This document shows positions 1 to 11,845 of a stretch of 64,000 nucleotides of DNA, one piece after another. Origin of the DNA: Taudactylus pleione (lineage: Eukaryota; Chordata; Amphibia; Anura; Myobatrachidae); assembly GCA_031769625.1 (NCBI GenBank), contig JAUIMM010000202.1, positions 5,504,001-5,568,000 on the forward strand, read 5' to 3'. Below the pieces are notes generated by a model. The model saw only the letters and a program-made list of their open reading frames with translations, ran no database searches and was not told the DNA's origin. The translations under genes were made by a program, and so were the position numbers. Position 1 is the stretch's first letter. Each line of letters opens with the position of its first letter.

Positions 1-1407
1 TGCAGGTTGCAGAGTGGACACAGATTAATGATACAATAAAGAAATACATTTTTACAAATCAGACTGGGAATCATTTTAAATTCAAAATAGGAAGCAAAAA
101 AAAGAAGCAAAAAAAAAAAAAAAAGACACTAGTGGTGCTGGTCATAACCATTAGAGGTTGTTTGGCAATTTTCACCTTGATATATAAGAGATGAATGAAT
201 ACGTGATAAATAAGATACTCTGCATTAACTTTCGCGGGAGTCCCTAATAAGTATTATTATGCATCATATATGTTATAGCCATCACTATTTTATGTACCTG
301 CTCATTAATTCTGTACCCCATTTTAAAACCTACAGTAGTTATAACTTGATTTAAGAGATCAACATACAGTATAAGAAGGATGCTAACGCTATCTAGTAAA
401 ATTGACAGTGTCCAATATGTTGAAGCTAGAGTCAATCAACAGTAGGTGCATTGTGGGTAAACTAGGGAAATGCATTAAGCTATTAGGCATAAATATTTTA
501 CTCCAAGTGTTAGCTTTTTCCAGGTTGTATATTTTCTAAGTGATTCTCCAACAAAACAATATTTATTATAAATTATGCATCCTGTATTGTTTTGTTTTTT
601 ACACATAGAGGTTTATTCCTAAAAACACTAAAATATAGATGGAAGGACAGTGCTTAAATGTTTATTCATCCAAATACTTATTAGCACACTGACTACATCC
701 AATAACGGTGGTAAAAGTAAGCAATCATTGTGCAAAGATAAGATGGACTATCTCCTAACTTTTCTCTTTTCTCTTTTGATATAAAATACATAGCCTATTC
801 CTATCCTATACTTATTCCATCCATTTTTGGTTACATTTTTTTTAAATGATTAATCCACAAATTTGGGAAGGCTAATTTTTCCTTTTTAGAAAATACTTTT
901 ACCCAGTTTACGTTAATACATATAATGAAAGTATTTATTTAATTTAAACGTTTTTGCACATCGTCAATTTTTGTAGCTGATACCGTAGCAAATTTGCATA
1001 ATTAGCATTACTACATTGGAAATATTTGGTCTTTGTGGCAGTGTTGATGCACTTACATAATTCAGTAATGGTAGCCATACACATTAACACTATCACCAGT
1101 AACAAAAACAAATCTGTCAATGCATTTTTTTATGTGAGGATGTTATAAACATTGTCACCTTGAAATTGTGAAAATTGCCCAATTGCATGAATATATTTTG
1201 TGAAATTAGATGTAAAATGTTTTGTGAAAGGACATGTGGGCATGTAATTGGGTAGATGTTGTTTTCCTTTTTACAGAGCAAATAGATGCTGGGAGATCTA
1301 TTGGACCCCAGTACTGGTGGGTGGTGCCAAGCAAGTTGTTGCATGGCCACACCCTATTTTGAATACAATGGCCTTCAGTACAAGATTCACCACCCACAGA
1401 AGGGGAC
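1..1407. other. AT-rich downstream flank, nothing recognised
   Basis: AT-rich sequence with a poly-A run at about 107-124. No coding potential, RNA gene or recognisable transposon end was seen. Open frames are short and unrelated to anything I know. Confidence 0.6.
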
Positions 1408-1410
1408 ATA

Positions 1411-1885
1411 GGCCCTCATTCAGAGCCGTACGCTCTGAGCAGAGCGCACGCTCTGAATGAGGGCCGGGCTCCATTTTCATGGAGCGTCCTCCTGGACGCT
1501 CGTATAGCTGTGGGTCACCACCCACAGGCTATACGAGCGTGCTTTGTGATGGCCGCGATGGTCGAGACCATCGTGACCATCGAAATTGCGAGCCGGAGCC
1601 TGCGGTTGAGGTTTTCAACCGCAAGCTCCGGAGTGATTTTGGCTCTATCAGAGCCAAAATCACTCCCACTGACATCACTAGTGATGTCAGTGGGCCGGCT
1701 TCTGACGCCTACCAAAGGGCAGCACGCCCCCTTTGATCGGACACAACGAGCGAAGGACTTTCCTTCGCTCGTCGCGTCTGGCGCATGCGCACGACGGAGC
1801 TCCCTCCGTCGTGCGCATGCTCAGTGCATAACATCGACCCACTTGCGAGCGGACAGCCGCTCGCGAGTGGGTCTGAATCAGGCCC
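1411..1885. mobile_element. Hairpin-chain MITE, PIF/Harbinger-like (copy 1)
   Basis: Non-coding element starting GGCCCTCATTCAGAGCC and ending GGGTCTGAATCAGGCCC, with ATA on both sides as a probable 3-bp target duplication. The interior is a row of separate local palindromes, for example CACTGACATCACTAGTGATG and its extension at about 1670-1692, TGATTTTGGCTC...GAGCCAAAATCA, GAGCGAAGG...CCTTCGCTC, GCGCACGACGGAG...CTCCGTCGTGCGC and CCACTTGCGAG...CTCGCGAGTGG. GC-rich compared with the flank. Open frames on both strands are by-products of the symmetry. Related copies lie at 10009, 21140, 25474, 26328 and 45562. Superfamily assignment rests only on target-duplication length and terminal sequence. 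Confidence 0.75.
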
Positions 1886-1888
1886 ATA

Positions 1889-4467
1889 GTCACACTATCC
1901 AGTTGACATGGCAATGTCTCTATGGAAGCCTGAGTAATTAGACAGGCCTGGTTCTGAATGCTCTCTGCCAACTTCCACGTCTTTTTGGAGCCCCTGGCAA
2001 CAACTAATAATTAGCCACCTGCATTCCTTAGCCTTGTGCACAAAGCAAGTGAGTTCTATGAAAGTTGACATATGGAGATTCTATATTGCTACACCAGTAG
2101 GTGTGGCTTAGTGCATACTGTACATCCTGGGAAAGATAGAGCAGATGAGTATAATGGATGTTTTGTTGGCAAAATTTGACTCTCAATAATACAGCTGTAA
2201 TATGAAGCCCAAGTAATTCATTCGTAAACTTATCAAGCGGATAGATACAAATTTTTGGCTTTAACAATCTATACTTGTTTATTATATATTGTAAATGATC
2301 CTAAAGTTTAGTTGGTCTGTTTTTTTTTGCCTTCTATTGAAATCTAATCATATCAGCAAATTATGATTATGTCAGTCCAGTGATCCCTTCTTACATAATG
2401 TAACATGTGGCGTATGGTTTAATGAACTGTGCAACAAACACATTGAACACATGACAATGGGAACAAATTATTAAAAAAATAATAATAATATACACATACT
2501 TATGTGATACTGTTCCATTCTCCTGAAATGTGTCTACTGTAAGTGTCCCTCTGGTCTGTGATCCTAACAAGGTATGGATGTCTGAAGCTCAAACAATTGC
2601 CAACACTGTATATGTCCTATGTATCTCTTAGTTATGCTTTAATGAGTGCTCAGTGGTCTCCTTGCACACATAAACCTGCATCAGTAACCCCCTGATTACT
2701 ATGTATATTTTAGCACCAGCCTGAAGCAAAGGAGAAGAGGTGCTTATAGCGGTAAGGACATGCATATAGTCCAAAAGTTTTTTTATTCTGTTTCAGTGTT
2801 TGTTGTATTTTTTTTAAATAACCCATCAAAAATACTAAAAAAGAGATTAAAAGTCTTGTTCCATTTTGTCAGCGAGGAAGCAGCATCATCCAAAACAGGG
2901 GGAGGTCACACCACACGGTGCGGCATGACGTTTTCTCCTAATTACTACCCTATATATGGCAGTTTATAGCTTTATTATTGAATACAGACAATAGCTTTCA
3001 TTCCTTTGATACAAAAGCTGGAAATAAAAAAAGGATTTGTGCCATCACCTGAATGCCAGTCCCCAGATGCCCCATCCACACATTGTTCATGTATTGGATT
3101 TTCTGTTTCTTAAGGCATCTCTCTGTATCCCTTTTTGCAAGTCCCTCTCTTTGTGTGCTCTACTCCCGCATCTCCCTCAATTCCCAAGGGCGTTTTAAGT
3201 GCTGCATGCAATCCCTTGAGCCTTGGGAAGAAATGGACCTGCTCCTTCCTTCGGGCGCTCTCCAAGATGGAAGGTTGTCTTGCAGTGAGGAGGATAAAAA
3301 AGTGCGAAGGAAAGGCAGGCCGCTTCCGGATCTCCCTCTGAGCTCCAGATCATCCGCAATCCTCAGTGGAAAACTACAGGGGATAAAAGAAACAGCGATA
3401 AGAACACAGCAGTCGGCGTACAGACCATTCAGCTAATCATTCATTGTATTAGTTTTATTTGTGAGTGTTTTGAAACATTTGTATTGGGAATAGCACATCT
3501 CAAAAACATTTGATCATATCAACTATAATCCTTTAGTATCCCAAACAGGTCATGTTTTCAGCATTTCTTTTATCATACACAGGCACGAAAATGCAACACA
3601 TTTTGCATCCTTTACTGCTTCAAAGGGTGGAGAATATGCATTTTAGAGGTATTGCTGGTGTAGCAGGGTTACTCTATATACATTTCTTTGGTGCGGGTCC
3701 ATTTGCAATTCTACAAAAGCATGAAAAACTAGAAGCGTGACACATGGAATTGAGACAGCGCTGTCTTCTGACTTCTTAATAGATGGATGAGGCTCAAATG
3801 AGCAGTATATTAAGGGTAGATGTGAAAAGATGAACTAAGTTAGGGAATGGTCCTACAGTGACGTTAGGCAGGGTGTGACATTTTTACCTTGGTGAAAGAT
3901 GGTAAATAAAAAGAGACACAATTATGCAAAACCAAATATGCTGAATATCCTGAATATAAATTAGTGTTTAGTAAATGACTCTTATAAAATGTAAATTTTA
4001 TTTGCTTAAAACAAAGTGACAGTACAAAAGAAGGACAATTTGCTAAATGTACAAACCTGCACTTCTTATTTGTGTACTAGACATGTACTTATATGTATGC
4101 ATAGTAAATTTCGAGAGTCACACCCCATCCATGGTCCTTGGGACAGTTCACAAAAAATAAATCTAGATTGTGTGTTTGCGGATCCTTGCGAAAATGCAAA
4201 TGAGCACTTTAGCACCAAACCCTTTTAACTGTATAAAGTTTTTATTGTTTTTTTCAAAAATTATGCTGATGAGTTTAGCTTCATTTATGTGTCCAATTAT
4301 GCATTGGAGTTATGGGTCTTCAACTCTGTCTATATTACATGTGTCCCTTCTTACTGTTTTTTATTATTAAGAAAGTGTTCCAAGAATCAGAGAGATTAGC
4401 TGCAGCTCTGAAATCACAGCGGCGTTCTCATGCCGCAACTAACCAATACGGAGCAAAGGTGCTCTTC
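1889..4467. other. Downstream flank / possible TRARG1 3' UTR, no other feature seen
   Basis: Mostly AT-rich unique-looking sequence. If the candidate exon 3 is right, the 3' UTR begins here and extends downward. A 127-codon frame at 3053-3436 (plus) has no recognisable domain, no flanking splice or poly(A) logic, and mixed composition; I do not call it a gene. Confidence 0.5.
4360..4365 (-). promoter_or_regulatory. Candidate TRARG1 poly(A) signal AATAAA
   Basis: Minus-strand AATAAA about 105 nt after the candidate stop codon at 4468. AT-rich sequence makes chance matches common, so this is only suggestive. Confidence 0.25.
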
Positions 4468-4499
4468 TTACCTGTCATTTGTGCTGGGGCTCAGTTTTG
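4468..4499 (-). CDS. TRARG1: Candidate TRARG1 last coding exon (10-residue tail)
   Basis: About 790 nt downstream of exon 2 the minus strand has a long pyrimidine tract (rc of about 4520-4560) and an AG acceptor (ACTATATTAG|CAAAAC). Reading on in the phase left by exon 2, the spanning codon becomes GCA and the tail is AKLSPSTNDR, followed by TAA at 4470-4468. The assembled protein would be 134+43+10 = 187 residues, against 177 in human. A TTTATT on the plus strand at 4360-4365 gives an AATAAA poly(A) signal about 105 nt after the stop. The tail does not resemble the mammalian ending (FTVQKK), and a GTAAGA directly at the stop could act as a donor, so another exon could be the true one. Position, phase, tract and poly(A) signal support the call; sequence conservation does not. 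Confidence 0.35.
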
Positions 4500-5290
4500 C
4501 TAATATAGTTGTATTGCTTTTGGATAAAAAGGAGAAAGAGGAAGAAAGAGAGGATCCCTTTGGAACTACCATAGGAAAGCAATGAGGTGGTATTTTTTTC
4601 CTGTGTTTTTTGTTATACAATATTTTTCTATGTGGCAATACAGGTCTCAGCCAGCCAAATGAGTTTGAATGGGGAAGGTCTGAGTCCATTTAATACCTCG
4701 GGCTCTTTACCACCCAAACTTCCCAGTTATATTATCCTATGCCTAATGTGCCTAAAAGGAAGGATGGTTTATGTCCACAGGCTCAGAAATGTAATACATT
4801 GTTGCAAGAGAAGGTAGAAAGTTGTAAAATGTGATAGAATTTCAGGAGATTAATTTTATTACTTGAACCTAGTACAGGGAAAGCATACTGTATACTATAT
4901 AACTGATGTCATTTGTGTGTACATATTATAAGGGAATGGTGCATTGTGTATTTCTAATATCTATTCACTGGTCACCTTCCCAAATATAACAGACAATGCC
5001 TCAATAATATCAGATCTACTACTAGACATAGGTGCTTCTACTGATTAATTAAAAGATGAATAGATATGGAGGTGGTAGCGGCAGGGGAGGGGGGTAATCC
5101 TTATTTTTAGGATATCATTTAACAAGGGCCTCCACCCAGAATTAGCTGATAATGACCCTGACATACAAGTACCATAGACTGAGCCTGTGTCTTCTACATC
5201 TACTGATCAAGAGGATTTGCTCTCATTCTGTACTAGTATAATAGCTGTGTGAACAGTTTGGTGTTCCTGAAACATTTCTCAGTTACCTAC
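4500..5290 (-). other. Proposed TRARG1 intron 2
   Basis: Interval between the exon 2 donor and the candidate exon 3 acceptor, about 790 nt. It is AT-rich. I see no other coding segment or transposon in it. Its existence depends on the exon 3 call. Confidence 0.35.
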
Positions 5291-5420
5291 CTGTGAGACT
5301 GAGGATACAGAGGACGATGATGACAATCCCCAACAGGATGGAAACAACACTCAATAGCCTGGCCAAGCGTCCTAATCTCCGGGCTCCATCCACATCTCCC
5401 TGCTGCAAGCTGTTCCGTGA
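5291..5420 (-). CDS. TRARG1: TRARG1 (TUSC5) exon 2: conserved loop and second membrane segment
   Basis: Read on the minus strand, an acceptor (ATGATTAG|TCACGG) opens an exon that begins [20 protein letters not shown], almost identical to the mammalian TRARG1 loop [20 protein letters not shown]. It continues [20 protein letters not shown], a single hydrophobic helix matching the C-terminal transmembrane segment. The exon is 130 nt, giving 43 codons plus one base, and ends at a good donor (CTCACAG|GTAGGT). Joined to exon 1 it restores the continuous CD225 domain with no frame change: FSIM then SRNS. It lacks an ATG and lies 31.5 kb from exon 1, so simple ORF calling misses it. The basic GARRLGR stretch is the conserved cytosolic loop of dispanins. 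Human TRARG1 runs only a few residues beyond the equivalent point, so one short exon should follow. Confidence 0.93.
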
Positions 5421-6008
5421 CTAATCATGTGGAAACAAAGAGTAACACAAACCACTATTATTTAGTCTGAATTTACATAAGGATATACCCTGTTTATAAC
5501 TTGCCTTTTATATTCACTTTTGTTTTCACAACATTAATAAATAAAATGGCTTTTTGACTCTAATCTATTGTTAGTTTATTCGTTTGTACAAACCTTTTTG
5601 CAACTTTTATTAGCTGCATTGCAATAACTTCCTCACTTCCATCTATGTTTTTAAGCTAGGCATTTAATCTATACATATACAGTATATATATTTCTGAGAA
5701 AATTGTTTAAAGTACTCGGAGATGGTCTGAGCTGTCATAATCCAAAGGCAATAAAAGAAACAAGATTAGAGATACAAGCCAAGAAAATAAAGCCATGGGT
5801 TTAACAAAAGTTGCAGGAAGGCAAAGGCGGAACTCCCGGAGATTGTGGAGTCACTGGCCTCTGGGTACCTGCTGGCAAAGGGGTATCAGGGGAACACAGA
5901 TAAATCTTTCTATAACCGCTGCCATCGTGTCAGGTGGCAGTTATAGATGGATCTATTTGTGGGGTCTGGGGAGCCGCTGTTTTATCTTCATGCACCACCG
6001 AAGCCGGC

Positions 6009-6071
6009 TGGTGCAATAAAGTTTTTTTGTTTACTGTGAGTCACAATAAACAAAAAAAAAATTATTGCACC
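6009..6071. repeat. Small AT-rich hairpin
   Basis: GGTGCAATAA and TGTTTA at the left pair with TAAACA and TTATTGCACC at the right around a 10-base centre. Probably a minimal MITE remnant; no target duplication was established. Confidence 0.45.
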
Positions 6072-6186
6072 AAACACCTGTGGTGTCTGAAGATATGCAA
6101 CGTGGCAGTCAGAGGACGGTGACATGTAGAGCAGGCAGGCACAGCCAGAAGTCCCAGGAGAAGGTAAGAGGAGCTGGAGGGATAAG

Positions 6187-6512
6187 GGACAGGAGCTGGA
6201 GAAACACTGCAAGACTGGCAAGAGAAACAGTGGGGGCTGACTGAAGAGACAGAGCAGAGCTGACTGGAGAGAGAGAGAGGGCTTACTGGAAAGACAGAGG
6301 GGTGCTGTCAGGAGAGACAGGGGGCTGGCTGGAGAGACAGTGGGGGCTGACTGGAGAGACAGTGTGGGATGACTGGAGAGATAGTGGGGGCTGCCTGGAG
6401 AGACAGTGGGGGCTGACTGGAGAGACAGTGGCGGTTGACTGGAGAGACAGGAGGCTGGCTGGTGAGACAGAGAGAGGCTGGCTGAAGAGACAGTGGTGGC
6501 TGGCAGGTGAGA
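6187..6512. repeat. 22-bp minisatellite
   Basis: Tandem array of a unit close to CTGGAGAGACAGTGGGGGCT+GA, about 22 bp, degenerate at both ends. Purine-rich on the plus strand. It produces a 183-codon Ser/Leu/Pro frame on the minus strand that is not a gene. Confidence 0.8.
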
Positions 6513-6984
6513 CTCAGGGGGAGGGTATGGCGCCACCATCTATTTTGCCTCCAGGTGCCTGGCATGAACCCCTGAAGGAAAGCATATACAGAAACCAACA
6601 CAAAGCAACATGAAGGTGGAAACATTGAAATATCACTATAGATAGCAGAATGGAAATGGCAGAACAGGAGTGCTGCTGAGTATTAACAAAGCATCCCTGA
6701 GACATCACTGCTCCATTAAAAAAACACAAATTGAATAATATATAATTTTTTATATTTTTGTCACATAACATAAGCAATCTAAATTACATTATTTTACTGG
6801 ACATTTTGAAATAAAATAATAAAATATATTTTATTATAACAACAACATAGAGTTTAAATTAACTTCTCTTTTGATCCACCCTGGAATTCTGCAATCTGTT
6901 TAACATTTCACCCACAGTGTCCTCATAATGCAGTACTGCAAGAACAAAAGGCTCAAAGCAAAATGTATTTGAGAACTATTCTTA

Positions 6985-7300
6985 AGCTGGGTACACATCA
7001 GACGATGTGTACCCAGCCCTATGTCACGGGCGACGGAACCTGGCATGCGGCAAGTGCATACACACTTAACGATGCCGGGTCTGACGGGGGGAGGGAGGCG
7101 CCATACTACATTCTGCAGCATGGCATCATTAGCGACATCCCCTTGTCGGCCCTGCAGTAGGGGTGGCAGTAGGGGTGATGGGCGATGCCGTTAACGACCC
7201 AAGGGAGCGCGCATATCATGGGTACCCACCAGACGATGTACCCGATATGTCGCTCTAATCCGCGGGATAAGATGATATATCGTTTAGTGTGTACCCAGCT
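6985..7300. mobile_element. MITE, TTA target site (PIF/Harbinger-like), AGCTGGGTACAC ends
   Basis: Starts AGCTGGGTACACATC and ends GTGTACCCAGCT with TTA on each side. Inner sequence has further inverted segments. Non-coding. Confidence 0.75.
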
Positions 7301-7327
7301 TTAGACTTTATCTACTATAGGTTCTTA

Positions 7328-7494
7328 GGAGGAGATGTATCAAGCTCTGGAGAGAGATTAAGTGGAGAGAGATAAAGTACCAATAAATCAGCTCCTAATT
7401 TTAATTTTCAAACAGCCTGTAAAATGGCAGTTAGAAGCTGATTGATTGGTGCATTTATCCTTTATCTCTCCCCAAGACTTGATACATATCCCCC
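7328..7494. mobile_element. MITE, TTA target site, GGRGGAGATGTATCAAG ends
   Basis: A 167-bp foldback. Left end GGAGGAGATGTATCAAG pairs with right end CTTGATACATATCCCC. TTA flanks both ends (7325-7327 and 7495-7497). Matches a MITE type I associate with frog genomes (from memory). Confidence 0.8.
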
Positions 7495-7497
7495 TTA

Positions 7498-8117
7498 GAC
7501 CTTATATAGATATGTTAACTGATATTCAACTGCCCAACACCTATTTACATCATGTCAAAAATCCTATTCTCTAACTCCAACCCCATAAAATAATAGTATG
7601 TTTAATCCTATATGCCAAGAAAACATAAAATTTGCTTGGATACACTAAGATCTAAATAAAGTAAAGTTGTTCTCAGTGACATCTTGAGTGTGTGCTTATA
7701 TCAGAATGCCAATAACTTCAGCGATCAGTGCTCCTTAATATAGCTTGTTAAAATACAATTATATGAGGGATCATTGATCCCTATGGCAAATGCTCTTGCT
7801 CATTCCCAAACCCTCAAGTGGCCAATGTTCTTCTGTAATTGCCAGATAGTACCCAATGTTCACACACTTTTAATACAGCAGCATTATATTATTTCTTTGC
7901 AACTGACTAGGCAAACAGACTGTAGTAAAATATGCGATTCTATCTATTCCATACATTTCAACATTCAGTTATGTCTGGAGCCCAGGATTAAACGCATGAT
8001 TTCTAGAGAGAGTTCCTAATGCTTGATTTTAGATTGAATGTGACCAGCTCATGAAAAGCTCATACTTAACACTTAACAAGCTATAGTCTACCTCAGAAAG
8101 TGCAGTGTATGTAAACT
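7498..8117. other. Intron sequence, nothing recognised
   Basis: AT-rich sequence without a recognisable coding or transposon feature. Confidence 0.5.
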
Positions 8118-8121
8118 TCGG

Positions 8122-8695
8122 GCGGGTTGTGTACGGGATGCCGGTGCTCGGGATCCCAGCAGTCAGAATCCCGACGCAGGCATCCCCACAGGGTTAGGAT
8201 ACCGACACCTGTTGGTAAGTATCCTAACCGGTATGCAGTCGGGAAGCCGGTGGACGTAAGCCCGACAGCTGGCTTCCCGACTGCTTTATCCCGGCAAGGG
8301 TTAAATGACAGGTGTCTAAATCTAGATGCCTGTCATTTTGCCGACGCCGGGAGAACGGCGCCCGGCACCCCGATCAAAGTGATGCACCCCTCTGGGATGT
8401 TAGGGTTAGGCTAGGGGAAGGGAGGGTTAGGCACCCCCAGGGGCGATTTAGGGGTAGGCACCCCCCCGGGGGACTTAGGTTTAGGCGGCGGGGAAGGGGA
8501 GGTTCGGTTTAGGCACTTAGAGGGGGGATTATGGTTAGGCACTTGGGGGGAAGGTTAGGGTTAGGCACCCCTAAGGAGGGTTAGGGTTAGGGAGTTAGGT
8601 TAGGTTAGTTGATACTTACCTGGGGACAATCAGGATTTTCAGCCATGTTGGCCAGCCGCTGTCTGGACTTGCATCCGGCGGTAGTTCAAACCGAT
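8122..8695. mobile_element. TTAGGG-carrying foldback element (copy 1)
   Basis: The left part has GGGATGCCGGTGCTCGGGATCC-type motifs and the right part ends near CATCCGGCGGTAGTTCAAACC. Between them, about 8397-8615, runs a G-rich stretch of imperfect TTAGGGTTAGGCACCCCC-like units. Copies with the same ends and the same kind of interior are at about 9495, 15795, 47560/48089, 49245 and 59825. Non-coding. Class II MITE is the best guess; exact ends not fixed. Confidence 0.6.
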
Positions 8696-8785
8696 TCCTC
8701 CTAACTATACCCCTAAACCTAACCCTTTCTCCCTGCAGCCTAACCCTAACCCTGCCCTTAGTGCCTAACCTTAACCCTCCAAACA
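8696..8785. repeat. CCCTAA-rich stretch, opposite orientation to 8397-8615
   Basis: Runs of CCTAACCCTAACCCTG directly after the preceding element, on the opposite strand sense. It is probably a fragment of a second, inverted copy. Confidence 0.6.
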
Positions 8786-9494
8786 GTAAATGTGTTTATT
8801 GCACATAACATAAATGGTTTACAACAAGTGATACATAAGTGTAACATATTCCTGGCATAAGCAGATGCATATGCTACACTTGCCAGCCAGAACTCATCTC
8901 GAGCTCTACATATGGGATGAATTACGCTATTTATGCAACTGCATTTCTTTAAGTATAATTTACACCTACTTTGTTATCAAACTTGCATTAGACCTTTATT
9001 GCTCAAAAGTGATATTTGCAGTATTTCTGGAAAAGTTATGCAAACGACAAAAGTTACACAAAGCCATCAAAGTCCTTTCCGTCCAAGGAACATGTCATGT
9101 TTGGTTACTGACTTGACATCACTATCTGAGCTACTGTTCCCTAGGTAAATTTAAACATCACCAAATTGAAACATCTGAGTAAAATAAATCATGTGGAAAG
9201 AGTGAATATTCATTGGTCACTTCCACAAAAGGACATAACTATGAGACAATGTAAGGAAATTCCCTAATGACTTTTTTTTTACTAATAGAAATAACTGTTG
9301 AGAAATTGATAATATTCTGTTCCATAGAAGAACCTATCCGCACAAACCACTTTAGTTTCAATCATCCTTCCCCATTTCAATATGTTACCAATGGATATAA
9401 TTCTTATAGTCAGGAGGTGCACCCAGGATTAAAAATACACACGAAACAACAACAGAAAACGTATTCCTCATAATGGGCACTCACAGGGAGATGT
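8786..9494. other. Intron sequence, nothing recognised
   Basis: AT-rich and unique-looking. No feature supported. Confidence 0.5.
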
Positions 9495-9496
9495 AG

Positions 9497-9956
9497 TCGG
9501 CATCCCGGCGTGCGGGATGCTGACGGTCTGAATACCGGTGCCGAAATCCCGACAGGTCGGGATCCCAGGCACCAGTATCCCGACTGCCGGTATCCCGAAG
9601 GTAAGTATCGGGGTTTTAGGGGGAGGTTAGGGTTAGGTAGCAGGCTTAGGGTTAGGCATTAGGAGGAGGGTTAGGGTTAGGCACCGGGGAGGGAGTTTTA
9701 GGATTAGGGTGCGGGGAGGGGGAGGTTAGGTTTAGGCACCGGGAAGGGGGTGTTAGGTTTAGGGTGCGTGGAAGGGGAGGTTAGGTATAGGTACTAGAGG
9801 GGGAGGTTATGGTTAGGCACCGGGGAGGGAGGGTTAGGGTATGGGGTTAGAAAAATACTCACCGGTGTTCTCTATGGGTGTCGGGATTCTGGCTGTTGGG
9901 TAGCTGCTGTCGGTATTCTGACCAGCGGCATCCCGACAGCCGGGATTTCATACCCA
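9497..9956. mobile_element. TTAGGG-carrying foldback element (copy 2)
   Basis: The left end GGCATCCCGGCGTGCGGGATG and the right end ATCCCGACAGCCGGGATTTC are largely complementary. The interior (9605-9845) is repeated TTAGGGTTAGGCACCGGGGAGGG-like units. Same family as 8122-8695. Confidence 0.65.
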
Positions 9957-10008
9957 ACCACTCACAGGGCGATTGTTTTTCACTCAATTAATAATTGTCA
10001 AGTATATA

Positions 10009-10612
10009 GGGCCCGATTCAGACCCATACGCTAAGCCACGAACGCACGCTATAACCGATAGTCGCCCATCTGCGCATGCGTATGCATCGCAGTGCGCGTG
10101 CGCGAACCAGTCACTGCGATCGAGAATCGTGTGCTCTTAGCACAAAGACTGAGCGCTACTTTGAATGACAGATAATGCCATTTGTGGGTGGTAACAGGGG
10201 AAGGTGCTTTAGAACTGGGGTGTGGTGCTGCGAACGCAGGTGTGTCTGCTGGGCATCAAAATGGAGTTTTATGGTTGTGCATAATTAGCATGGAAGCATC
10301 ATTGTGCACATCACTTGGTTGTATTTCAGCCTGCAGTGATTGCAGTGCTTGCGGTGGGGTAGGGTCTACCTCAAGCGATGCGTGCAGCTCCGATGGCTCT
10401 CCATGGTTCTGATTAATCACACACTTCCTGGAGATGACATGTGCTAAGAAAGAAAAGTGGGCGTCTTTATACTGGCGTGCGCTCACTCTGCCGCCACTCT
10501 CTAAAACATAGAGGGCGTCCTTACACCAGACAGTGTGATCGCGGAATTTGCATACCCGGCACCTTTTGGATGCGAGTGATCACGGCTTAGCGTCCGGGTC
10601 TGAATCGACCCC
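10009..10612. mobile_element. Hairpin-chain MITE, diverged copy
   Basis: Starts GGGCCCGATTCAGACCC-like and ends GGGTCTGAATCGACCCC. ATA lies on both sides. The interior is CG-rich and partly palindromic but less regular than the 1.4-kb and 25-kb copies. Confidence 0.65.
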
Positions 10613-10615
10613 ATA

Positions 10616-11045
10616 GTATTACAGCGGTGTACCCTATAGATAATGATGTCTTAAAACATAACTTTTAACTCATCCTTAAAATAGATCAGCAAAATATTTG
10701 TTGTACTCATATTAATTATAACAAAATGAAATTAATTAAAATTGTTACCACCAACCAGATCTATTGTATTATTTATTCATTGTTGTTGCCATATCTAGCG
10801 AGCAGTCTTATTAATAATACGTTTAGATGGATGTGTGTCGACCCAAGGACACAATGACACTATAGTATGAATGGTAATATCCAGGTAAGTTACCTATTAT
10901 AGTATATCAAGGATCTGTTGCCATCGATATTAACCTATAAAAATTAATTTTCTCCGTCCTGTTTACTGTGGATCCAGAGCCTCAGTCACTGTACACAGGT
11001 TAAATTCTATTATATCATTAACAGTCAATTCAGGAATTCAATATT

Positions 11046-11049
<4 letters not shown>
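10616..11049. other. Intron sequence, nothing recognised
   Basis: AT-rich. No feature apart from the (TA)n that follows. Confidence 0.5.

Positions 11050-11094
<45 letters not shown>
11050..11094. repeat. (TA)n microsatellite
   Basis: About 21 uninterrupted TA units. Confidence 0.95.
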
Positions 11095-11095
<1 letters not shown>

Positions 11096-11139
11096 TCAAA
11101 ACTAGTGTTTTTGTCACCTAGGGCAAGACAGTAATTTGG

Positions 11140-11845
11140 CGCCCCCTCCCCCTGGTAACTCCCCCGCAGCAGTGCCCCCATAGTGATGCCCCTTCAGTAG
11201 TGCACCTATAGTAATGCCTGCTGAGGTAATGCCCCTGTTCTAGTGGCCATATGGTAATGTTCCCATAGTAATGCCCCTGTAGTGCCCATATGGTAATGCC
11301 CCCATAGTAATGCTCCTGTAGTGCCCAAATAATAATGCCCCTGTAGTCCCCATATAGTAATGCCCTCTAGTAATGCCCCTGTAGTGCCCATGCAGTAATA
11401 CCCCTAGTAATGCCCCTGTAGTGCCCATTTAGTAATGCCCCTGTAGTGCCCCCTAGTAATGCCCCTGTAGAGCCTCCTGTTAATGCCCCTGTAGTGCCCA
11501 TGTAGTAATACCCCTAGTTATGCCCCTGTAGTGCCCAATTAGTAATGCCCCTGTAGTGCCCATGTACAGCCCCCTGCTAATGCCTCTGTAGAGTCCCCTG
11601 GTAATTCCCCTGTAGTGCCCCCTGGTAATGCCCGGTAGAGCCCCCTGGTAATGCCCCTGATAATACCCATGTAGAGCCCCCTTATAATGCCCCTGTAGTG
11701 CCCCCTGTTAATGCCCCTGTAGTGCCCCCTGGTAATACCCCCGTAGTGCACCCTGGAAATGCCCCCGTAGTGCCCCCTGATAATGCCCCTTTAGTGCTCC
11801 CTGGTAATGCTTCTGTAGTCCCCCTGGTAATGCCCCCGTAGTGAT
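11140..11845. repeat. GTAATGCCCCTGTAGTGCCC minisatellite
   Basis: Long degenerate array built from GTAATGCCCC and TGTAGTGCCC modules, in units of roughly 16 to 33 bp. The array and its right flank (a rich AAACACACAAAAAAAG tract, then CCGCTCCTG) recur at 43650-44230, so the array is part of a dispersed element. Minus-strand frames here (for example 11708-12061) are repeat artefacts. Confidence 0.8.

Noticed and set aside
3053..3436. 127-codon plus-strand frame as a gene
   Set aside because: No recognisable domain, splice logic or repeat-independent support; falls in TRARG1 downstream flank.
4312..4503. Plus-strand 63-codon frame as a small gene
   Set aside because: It overlaps the minus-strand candidate exon 3 region, has no recognisable domain and no supporting context.
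5988..6539. 183-codon minus-strand frame (Ser/Leu/Pro repeats)
   Set aside because: Produced by the 22-bp minisatellite.
8397..8615. Chromosome end or telomere
   Set aside because: The TTAGGG units are degenerate, mixed with GCACCCCC, and enclosed by transposon ends; several copies lie within one intron.
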